A DNA stretch of 64,000 nt from Fasciolopsis buskii. Its lineage: Eukaryota > Platyhelminthes > Trematoda > Plagiorchiida > Fasciolidae. The position numbers were made by a program, and so were the translations under genes. Below, piece after piece: positions 56,808 through 64,000 of this stretch; the first letter of the stretch is position 1, and every line of letters starts with the position of its first letter. Under the pieces are notes generated by a model. It had not been told where the DNA came from, made no database searches, and was given only the letters and a program-made list of their open reading frames with translations. Location: the NCBI GenBank assembly GCA_008360955.1, contig LUCM01008707.1, forward strand, positions 179,202-243,201, given 5' to 3'.

Positions 56808-59718
56808 ATATCAAAAGACTAAGCTGGTTATGGCTCCCGGTTGCCGATCGGCAAAACTAGACAGCACTAAATCAGTGTCTGAAAATATTAGCAATAATTT
56901 TGCACATACCCTTGCGTCATGGAGCGTCACCGCTGGTCACCTATAAGTTTGGATCAATGAATCGTGCTTCGCACAATCAGGCTTGAGAAACCAAGCCAAC
57001 TGACACTCGATAATTTCATGACTTCATTTCTTTGGTGGCGTAATTTCAATTACGCTCCAGACGTTTTCCACTTTTGGGAGGACCACATGAGCCCAAATGA
57101 ACGGATAAACACTTGAGGCGGCAGGACATGGAAAACTCGCAGTTAGAAGTGTATCAGACCTTCACGGTTTTGGTTCGTGGAACATTACAGGCCAGAAAAC
57201 GCTGCTGGTTACGTTCGGTTGGAAATATAGGAAGATACTACTAATGTGTTAGAACTTTGACATTTCTGTTTCTTCAACGGAACGTTTAGTTCGGCGGACG
57301 AGATCTAGATGTGCAATTTATGATTGGTTTGCAAATTTACCTACTTAAGTGTTGTGTGTTGCATCGTAATACTGATCCTTCCACAGCGATCGCGGAATCG
57401 GTTATTAATAATGCGCATAAATGGTTCACGGAGTCCTGGAGCACTGCATTGGACAAAACGAAAAGCTTCTTTAAATATGTGAAAAGTTGTTCCATTCTGG
57501 ACTGAACACATGCATTCTTAAGTAGTTCCATCTCAGTTTTTTTGCTGATTCACAAAACTCGGTGGCTGGTAACAAATAACTATTCACAGGCCATGCTGGT
57601 GTGTGTTAATGCGTGCATTTGAAATTCCTGATCCACAAATCGTGCACCCAAAAATCAGCCCACAGAAAATTCACTGTTTTGTTGCTATCGCGTGGAAGCC
57701 ACTAGATAGTCATATGACTTCTCATATAATACTTCCGAGTCCATGACAAGTAATCAATCTTTGCCGGAATCGACTGGTTAAGACTCGTACACTCACACCA
57801 ATACGAGCACCAACATCACTGACCATTTACTTGAACATGTGAAGGTCATTTTTCTACGACGCGCTCCTTGACTGATCATAATAGGACACCCAGTTTTGCA
57901 ATTTATGGTCATCATAAAAATTACACAGATTTCCACTGACATAGCGAAATTTACACGCTCGTTTCTAATCGGCCCAGCATGCCTCACATCGATGAAATAC
58001 TCTAGGCCAGAACAGAACCGTAGCGTTCGTCAGTTAGATACCTTTTTGACCTAAACTTTTCTGAATCGATTCTTCGGACAAATTTACCACGAGGTCACTG
58101 ACCTCGCCTCACCTCCCTAATCGCTCGGCATGTGACCAGGCTGTTTATTCGTCGGGACACCGTGCAATCCTTCGGTTTATCGATTGTCAGAATGGATTCC
58201 ATGTTTAACTAGAATACTTCATGCAAGATGCTAGCCATTAAAATCGCTCTAGACAGCATTTTGCACGCTTTTTCTGTCGTTAAACACTTAAAACGGAAGT
58301 TGCGTATTGCGCACTTTAACAAGTACACAGTGTGCAGAAAAGTTGAGGTTATTCCTACGTATAAAGTAATAGAGCGATAGTAGCTATTTGCTCAATGGCA
58401 ACGAAAAATTTCCCTGGTCTTTGTACGTAAATGATCTATAGGCAGCGACAATGTTTTCCAGTAACATTCAGCATATAGTCTGAAAATTACAGGGTGTTCA
58501 GGAACTTACGTTCCTACCCCCTGATTTCGGGTTGCATCCAACCGGAAATGCGTAGGATGCATTCGGGCAACGAAAGGTCTTCAGTGTTTTTTCATTTTCG
58601 TAATGGATGACATTTTTTTATCATAAAGCTCATTAATTCTTATCAGACTACACGTTAATCCATATTCCCTTGGTGAGTGGGGAAATCCCCAACTAATGAA
58701 GGGTTTACACATCAGCTTCAGTTTTATCTGGTGACAATGACATATTCATGACAAAAACACATGAAGATTAACAAATGCCAAAAGTCGAAGAGATTCTGCT
58801 TCCGATGAACTTTTCCCTTTTAACTTCATCGAGGCTTGTCTTACAACAGGCCAATAGCCACCGCGACTAAACCAAGAAAGATGGCACATACACACACACA
58901 CACGCATAAATTCATGTACAAAGTCGGCCTGACTTGTTGAAGAGACTAGATTTTGCTTTGGGTTGGTCACATGTTTACGGAAACTCGAATGTGAAGCGTT
59001 CAGATGATCCAGACGCTTGTTGACCCAATCCGTTAATACTCTCCGGCTGAAAGTACAATTTGCAAATTGTTGGTCTGTCCAGAAAGGCTGAAGCCACTAG
59101 ATCCATTCATCCACATTTGCACTCGGTCTGCTGACCTACTTCACTTTCGCGTTGCCGCCGTGCTAGCCCATTTGGTCAATTTACATTAAGGTAAAGTGCG
59201 ACGAAACTGTCACCATGCCTTAGAGTGCTGTTTGAAAAATCAAATACTTTTCAGAATGAAGCAGTTCTCTGGAATGATAATTCACGATACTAGAATGGAT
59301 AAGAGAAAACTAAAGTGACTTCAGCTCACGTTAAAGCCATGATAAAAATGATGACCTTGACTCATACTTGCGTTTTTAGTGCGGAAATCCTATTTTGTAA
59401 CAAAAGTGAGATAATGAGCTCAGCTGGATAAACTGTCCGTTGATGAATGCATTTGAATTTAATTGCGCTTTCCTAGATCTTCGCCAAGTTGCTTTTGGCT
59501 AACGGATTCCTATGTTTGTGCCTGGTTGAAAAACTGTATGGTCTTCCTGCCTGTAAAGTTCCTCAGTGTTACGGTCGCACGAGGATGACCAGGGGAATTC
59601 GGGGTTTTGATGACTCAAGACACCACAGATGGAAGTTAAATAACTTTAGATTGCTATGTCATATACTGCACTCGTTAGCGGATAGACTGCGAATGTTGTC
59701 AATTTACTAAAGTGCAAA
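56808..59718. other. Intronic or intergenic sequence
   Basis: A 64-codon ORF at 57311-57505 and a short AC repeat at 58888-58903 are the only things worth naming. I recognise nothing else. Confidence 0.4.
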
Positions 59719-59981
59719 ATGACACTCACAGTTACGTGCAACCTGCTTTGTCTGGCTGGCACTACTCAAACGGTCCATATCGTGCCCTTTCAACCTGAAG
59801 TTCACGATTTGGAATCGTGCCATTCCCACTCTAACTTTCCACTTGGGCGCGATCACCCTCCTGAAATTGGTGTGCAACACTGTTTCATCAATAAATATAA
59901 AAATATGACAAAAGAATTTCCTCGATCATTCAGAGGGTCTCAGTTCCTGTTAATGCCCTGGTTTTCATTTCCATTTTGCTG
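59719..59981 (+). CDS. Candidate exon with a near-complete CUB-like pattern
   Basis: Open for 87 codons to a GTAGTG donor-like site. The order LTVTCNLLCLAG, TVHIVPFQPEVHDLESC, GVQHCFINKYKNMTKEF and GSQFLLMPWFSF corresponds position by position to the CUB outline: Cys, hydrophobic strand ending in F-x-x-F-type residues, E-x-x-C, a later Cys, an exposed Pro loop and a final L-x-M/I-x-F strand. N-M-T is a potential glycosylation site. Phase to the next ORF (60048 onward) does not match simply, so the splice structure is unresolved. Confidence 0.4.
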
Positions 59982-61231
59982 GTAGTGTTTTCACTCCCGG
60001 AATGAGATTTTTCACGTGCATGATCTTGTTGGTATTGGTAGTTCCAGGTTCACATGACAACCACTTCGTTGAACGTTTGAAAGTCTCTCAGTCAGAAAAT
60101 CCTCCGGTTGACCTGAATCCGGTTTTGTGTACCCAACGAAATAAAGAAAAGAATTTACCAGTGTACACACCCGTCATCGGACTAAAGAACAGCGTTATCA
60201 GCCTAGGGTGTGGGAATTAGGCAGATTCGCGATCTCAGGGAACACGTTGACAAAAAGCCGAATTGGTTTCACACACCCCACCAACGTTTTCCATGTGCAC
60301 TCAAATGATTATGTCTTATATTTCACTCCATCAACATTTTCCCATCATTATATTGTCATCATTCCGATTTCACTGTGCCGCTGAATCTTGTCGTATTCAT
60401 TTATGACATGCAGCTCTGACCCCATCTGATGTGATGGTACTGTTCTGCACGATAGGGTGCAACAGACTGGTTGGCTAAAACACAAAAAATCACCTCAGTA
60501 GGCTCCAAATGCTTTCTCATAAGTCCATGTAGAGCTACGTGAAGAACTCGCAACTCAATGTGCAAACCATTTGGCTTGAATAACAGCCAATGGGCAATGA
60601 AAACATTGCAGAATGTGCGTATTAATCAGGAAGATTCGAACCCTCTGAGAACCGATCAGGTTCCCATTCGATAGCCTGTCTGAACATACGCCGCTAATAA
60701 AAAATAATAAATATACTGTCTAATTAATGCCCAGAAAACAAGCTGCGATAGTGTTGTCCATATGTGGGTTACATGAACTCCGGGTCCCCGAAACGTTCAG
60801 ACATTTTGGCTCATATCCAATCCGGGGTATCGTGAATAAGAATACATTCATTTTTATCTAACTTTTTGGTTCTTTTGCTTTTATTATTAAATTATTTTAA
60901 AGTTGAAAAATTTCACAGTAATGCGAGCGAGTGCTCGTCAGTCGGCATTAGGATGAGACAAATGGAAATCAAAAAATTCAAGGATACTCCCAATAGGGCA
61001 GTCAAATGAGGAGAAAACTTAAGTCAAGATAAACAGCATTTTCCTCGACAAAGCTATTGAAATTGCGAAAGCAAATGCGACAACAAAAGTCAAAATTCAA
61101 CAAAAATCTGATTGGAATTTCCAGTGATTCAGTGATCACCAAACTCACAAAATTCAAATTATCAAGCATTTGATCTCGGATATTTTCAACACATTTCACA
61201 ATACCCAGCTTATTTTGATAATCAAACTATT
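59982..61231. other. Intronic or intergenic sequence
   Basis: A short open frame after the acceptor-like GTAGTTCCAG at 60047 (GSHDNHFVERLKV, ending LGCGN at 60220) may be another piece of the CUB-like gene, but I cannot link it. A degraded box-B-like GGGTTCGAATC lies on the minus strand near 60643-60653. Confidence 0.35.
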
Positions 61232-61362
61232 TATATATCTTGACAAAATATTTTTACTATAGGAAGGATTGGATTAGTCATATACAAATATGGGTGGGGA
61301 AGGGATTTGTGACTAATCCAATCCTTCCTATAGTGAAAATAATTTGTCACGATATATATATA
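61232..61362. repeat. Short inverted-repeat element (MITE-like)
   Basis: Arms 61232-61280 and 61310-61362 are inverted copies around a 29-bp loop. The inner 24 bp of each arm (61257-61280 and 61310-61333, core GGAAGGATTGGATTAGTCA) pair perfectly; the outer parts carry a few mismatches and end in TATATA. Size and structure fit a non-autonomous terminal-inverted-repeat element or a foldback hairpin. Flanking TTTA or TA duplications are possible but indistinct because of the AT-rich context. Confidence 0.7.
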
Positions 61363-61696
61363 TTTAGTGATGTAATGGCATGAGTACAAATCACTGAAAA
61401 CGAACTTGTTCGCCAACTTATGTTTTCTTAAAGTGCTAAGTGGTAATTTTCAAGGAATCAAACTATTCTATCACTAGCAAAATTAAACCAAGCAAACAAA
61501 AAATCTCATGAAACCCCAAAATTTTGACTTGATTTCATTTCAAGCCAAATAATTACCAGTTGTCCCAATGCGAAACTGCGTCCGAAAATGTTGATGAAGT
61601 TTAAAATCGGTCTTCAAAATAAATCAGTTCACCGTCGTCTTGATTGGGCTTAGCCGACACGGAAACAGCTCTTAGTTAGCCTCGTCAAATTGGCCT

Positions 61697-61912
61697 GTGA
61701 GAAGTAGCGTCCAATGGGAACATGGTGAACACTGTTTGAGCAGAGTAGATGGGACGTTGAGTATACACATGAAACGGTTAGTTATTCGATGCTGCTCAAG
61801 ATCACACGATGAGAAGACGTGGGAGTACTGTGCAGTTGTTTCATATGGCTCGTTCAGAAACTATCAGCAATATATGCATATTCGCTTTGAACCGAATGGA
61901 CGGGAATCGTAG
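61697..61912 (+). CDS. Candidate exon, C-terminal part of a CUB-like domain
   Basis: Open frame ending EYCAVVSYGSFRNYQQYMHI then RFEPNGRES at TAG. Y-M-H-I-R-F followed by an acidic, Asn/Gly turn is the characteristic last-strand pattern of CUB domains (S-x-x-x-x-x-M-x-I-x-F-x-S-D-G). A GTAGCC after the GAATC at 61904-61908 is a possible donor. The upstream boundary is not defined. Confidence 0.35.
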   Translation: MRSSVQWEHGEHCLSRVDGTLSIHMKRLVIRCCSRSHDEKTWEYCAVVSYGSFRNYQQYMHIRFEPNGRES

Positions 61913-63560
61913 CCTACCGATTGAGAAATTAGGCTTTGTTCGTTTACTTTTGGATTCCTTCTCTCTGGTTACCCATTTCATTTGAGCGGAACCTCAGTTC
62001 CAAACATTGAACCAACAAGAACCATTCGGAATATTTTGACTCACAGGCAACTGGAGACGGTACTACTGGTGATAGTCATGAACCATTGTAACATAATTTC
62101 GGTGCACAATGCATTTCTTGAAGATGTGTACCACAGCTTTCACGAAAGCAAACTTTTGGAACAAGTGATTGAGGGAATTAGTTCAGTTCAACTGCGTCCG
62201 CTTCTGTTACTGTAAATTTACTTAGGCCTCAAGTCCGACTCAGATTTTGTACATATACTTGCTGGGTTTTATCCTGAGACCATCTCCACCTCCTTCAAGA
62301 AACATGGGCCATGATCCCACTCCCATCTTTGCCTACCATATCGCATCTGAGCTTTCTTTCAAATCTAGCATAGCTGCATATATTTGTATTCTTTTCGTTT
62401 TGCTGAATTACCTTGTTCAAAGAAAAGTTGTAAAACCAACCATTCACCGCCGAATGACCAACATCAGACCTTTGTGTAACCCTCGCTGGGCTGCATACAT
62501 ATTGCCGATAAAGAGCAATGACACAACAATCAAAATTTGCATTTAAGCTCTTCATGAATACCCTGTCGCTTTTCACTATATTATATAGATTTTTAATAAT
62601 GGAATACCAATATACCTGAATTTTAAGAAAAGGATTATAACCAACTGAAAGTTGCAGATGGGCTAGTTAGATCAGCCAAACCTGTAACCTTCAAATCAGA
62701 ACGCGGCGATGCTGACCGTTAGAATACTGTCGATCTCCAGGGGAGAATATTTAAACAGGTATTGTTTCACTCAGTAAACCTTTTAGCGTAGAAAATATCG
62801 ACATCTATACAACTCTGACTGATGATGCAAACGGGATGTCAATGTCTCCGGAAAATCTCACTCACAACGTAGTGAAGTTTGAAGTATATTTTTACACCTT
62901 GAAAATATGGAATTTTGCTTCATTTTTGTACTGCAGGGCCGAACACCATCCTCGCAAGAGTAACCTGAAAAAGTTATTTTACTCCTGACAATTACATCTC
63001 TCTAGGTGGTAGTATAATAGGTGGGACATCTCCGCGCCTACAGAAGTCTTCGTTGTTGTTTGGCGATTTGATGCACTTGTGGAGTCGTCCCGGGATCCCA
63101 GCATGCATTGCATACAGACAAGCGAATGAAAATTTATCGCAAGCATATTCTTCGTGGCTTACAGTGATTTCCACTTTTTACACGTGCCCTTCCGCAATCA
63201 TTTGACCTCGAAGGTTGTTATCTGAGCAATTAACAAACACTAGTTATTCAGCAGATTGCCGTGTGCATTTTGTCTAGTCTGAAAGAAACCTTTATCTTCT
63301 AACAGAGAGCACTGTGTTGTCATTGAGATGAGGACACACTATCAGAATCGACATCAGCTCTTATCCTGCCGTTACTTTACGATGGATTCGTAGTGGTTTA
63401 TGCGCCTTGTTGGTGCTTGCTATAAGTAGCATTCCACTGGACGTCAGAATAAATGATCAGTCAGTATTTTCAATTCCTTCAATACAGCCCACCTGATTTC
63501 CTGCTATTTTACGGTAAACCGAAGAACATGAAGTTATCATTTTCTACTGTAACTCTTGTG
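61913..63560. other. Intergenic sequence, unassigned
   Basis: ORFs at 61982-62215 and 62247-62546 have no recognisable domain; I cannot say whether they are exons. Confidence 0.35.
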
Positions 63561-63889
63561 ATCATAATCACCATCATCATCGTTCAGCGTTAAACAGCAA
63601 AGCAAGCCTCACTGATCGCTGCCTTTCCCCCAAAGTTACATGTCTCTATAAAAAGTGAATATCCAAGGGGAACAGGGAGCGGACCCAAACAGGCGCGAAA
63701 ATATAAGACGCGGCTGAAGCCAACACACGAAACACAGTCTAACTGTACAAACGCACGTGTTTTCAATCATTCTGATTCGATAGAAAATGACAACACGATC
63801 GCCACTGTTCACGGTTCATTGCCATATCCTTCAGTGTCTCCAGCCAGCTAGTCGACAAGTCTTTCGGACCCCAACCACGAAGGCGTGAC
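63561..63889 (-). mobile_element. RTE-like element 3' end, minus strand
   Basis: On the minus strand this reads GGTTGGGGTCCGAAAGAC, then GGCTGGAGACACTGAAGG, CCGTGAACAGTGGCG and the shared 3' UTR, ending in a CGATGATGATGG tail at 63561-63582. It is the last 110 codons or less plus 3' UTR of the RTE family, 5'-truncated at 63889, exactly where the mirror copy begins. Confidence 0.8.
63710..63820. repeat. Left arm of a perfect 111-bp inverted repeat
   Basis: Base-for-base reverse complement of 63890-64000. The arms flank a 69-bp spacer (63821-63889). Both arms consist of RTE C-terminal codons plus the start of the 3' UTR. Confidence 0.95.
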
Positions 63890-64000
63890 AATGAACCGTG
63901 AACAGTGGCGATCGTGTTGTCATTTTCTATCGAATCAGAATGATTGAAAACACGTGCGTTTGTACAGTTAGACTGTGTTTCGTGTGTTGGCTTCAGCCGC
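63890..64000 (+). mobile_element. RTE-like element 3' part, plus strand, right arm of the inverted repeat (runs off the window)
   Basis: Begins abruptly at AATGAACCGTGAACAGTGG, the VNREQW region, and continues into the 3' UTR to the window edge. It is the perfect mirror of 63710-63820, so the true inverted repeat may be longer than 111 bp. Confidence 0.9.

Noticed and set aside
60002..60220. ORF with a signal-peptide-like start (MRFFTCMILLVLVVPGSHD)
   Set aside because: The start codon is TGA-flanked and not ATG-anchored in a promoter context, and a plausible splice acceptor at 60047 lies within it, so the hydrophobic start is probably intronic pyrimidine-rich sequence.
1..64000. Search for CRISPR-like arrays, phage defence or other prokaryotic systems, and rRNA
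   Set aside because: No regularly spaced direct repeats, operons, ribosome binding sites or rRNA-like stretches were seen; the window is eukaryotic in structure.

Overview
The window looks like nuclear DNA from a flatworm, most likely a trematode (liver or lung fluke). Three observations support this. Coding exons are short and widely spaced, with canonical GT/AG junctions. Two unrelated places carry 36-nt mini-introns, a size known from flatworms. The introns and intergenic DNA are packed with decayed RTE-type and CR1-type non-LTR retrotransposons, a Penelope-like remnant and a Ty3/gypsy remnant. I see no bacterial-type operon, CRISPR array or rRNA. The species assignment is inference.

Left half (about 0.2-36.1 kb), plus strand: one long gene whose 5' part lies outside the window. 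Seven exons (4415-4945, 17201-17240, 21059-22034, 22395-22522, 32445-32863, 33449-33856, 34726-35880) join with matching phases into 3657 nt, 1218 codons plus stop. They include a 40-nt micro-exon, and an AATAAA lies 245 nt after the stop. Two further exon-like pieces at 210-281 and 318-378, separated by a 36-nt intron, probably belong to the same gene, but the link to 4415 is unresolved. The product is Ser/Pro/Thr-rich and mostly disordered, with four short aromatic-hydrophobic helix-like segments. It looks like a large nuclear or scaffold protein, but I do not recognise the family.

The introns of this gene (12.3, 3.8 and 9.9 kb) are filled with transposable elements: an internally deleted RTE at 0.7-2.4 kb; a CR1-like fragment and a Penelope-like fragment on the minus strand at 7.5-9.1 kb; a 1190-bp repeat present twice almost identically (9604-10793 and 28615-29804); a plus-strand RTE nested in a minus-strand RTE (10.8-16.5 kb); RTE copies at 17.4-19.9 and 30.8-32.1 kb that share an altered catalytic motif; and a Ty3/gypsy remnant with LTR-like flanks at 22.9-25.1 kb.

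Right half (36-64 kb): two CR1-like elements (about 41.4-42.7 and 46.6-47.7 kb), a probable third on the minus strand (48.8-49.4 kb), an RTE endonuclease remnant (43.9-44.4 kb) and a 0.25-kb dispersed repeat pair (38.1 and 41.1 kb). From about 51 to 62 kb on the plus strand there is a scattered series of cysteine-containing, N-glycosylation-site-bearing exon-like ORFs resembling pieces of CUB domains. One pair is joined by a 36-nt intron. I interpret these as a possible fast-evolving secreted or surface multi-CUB gene. The window ends in a perfect 111-bp inverted repeat made of two RTE 3' ends facing each other, which is either a recent foldback or an assembly artefact.
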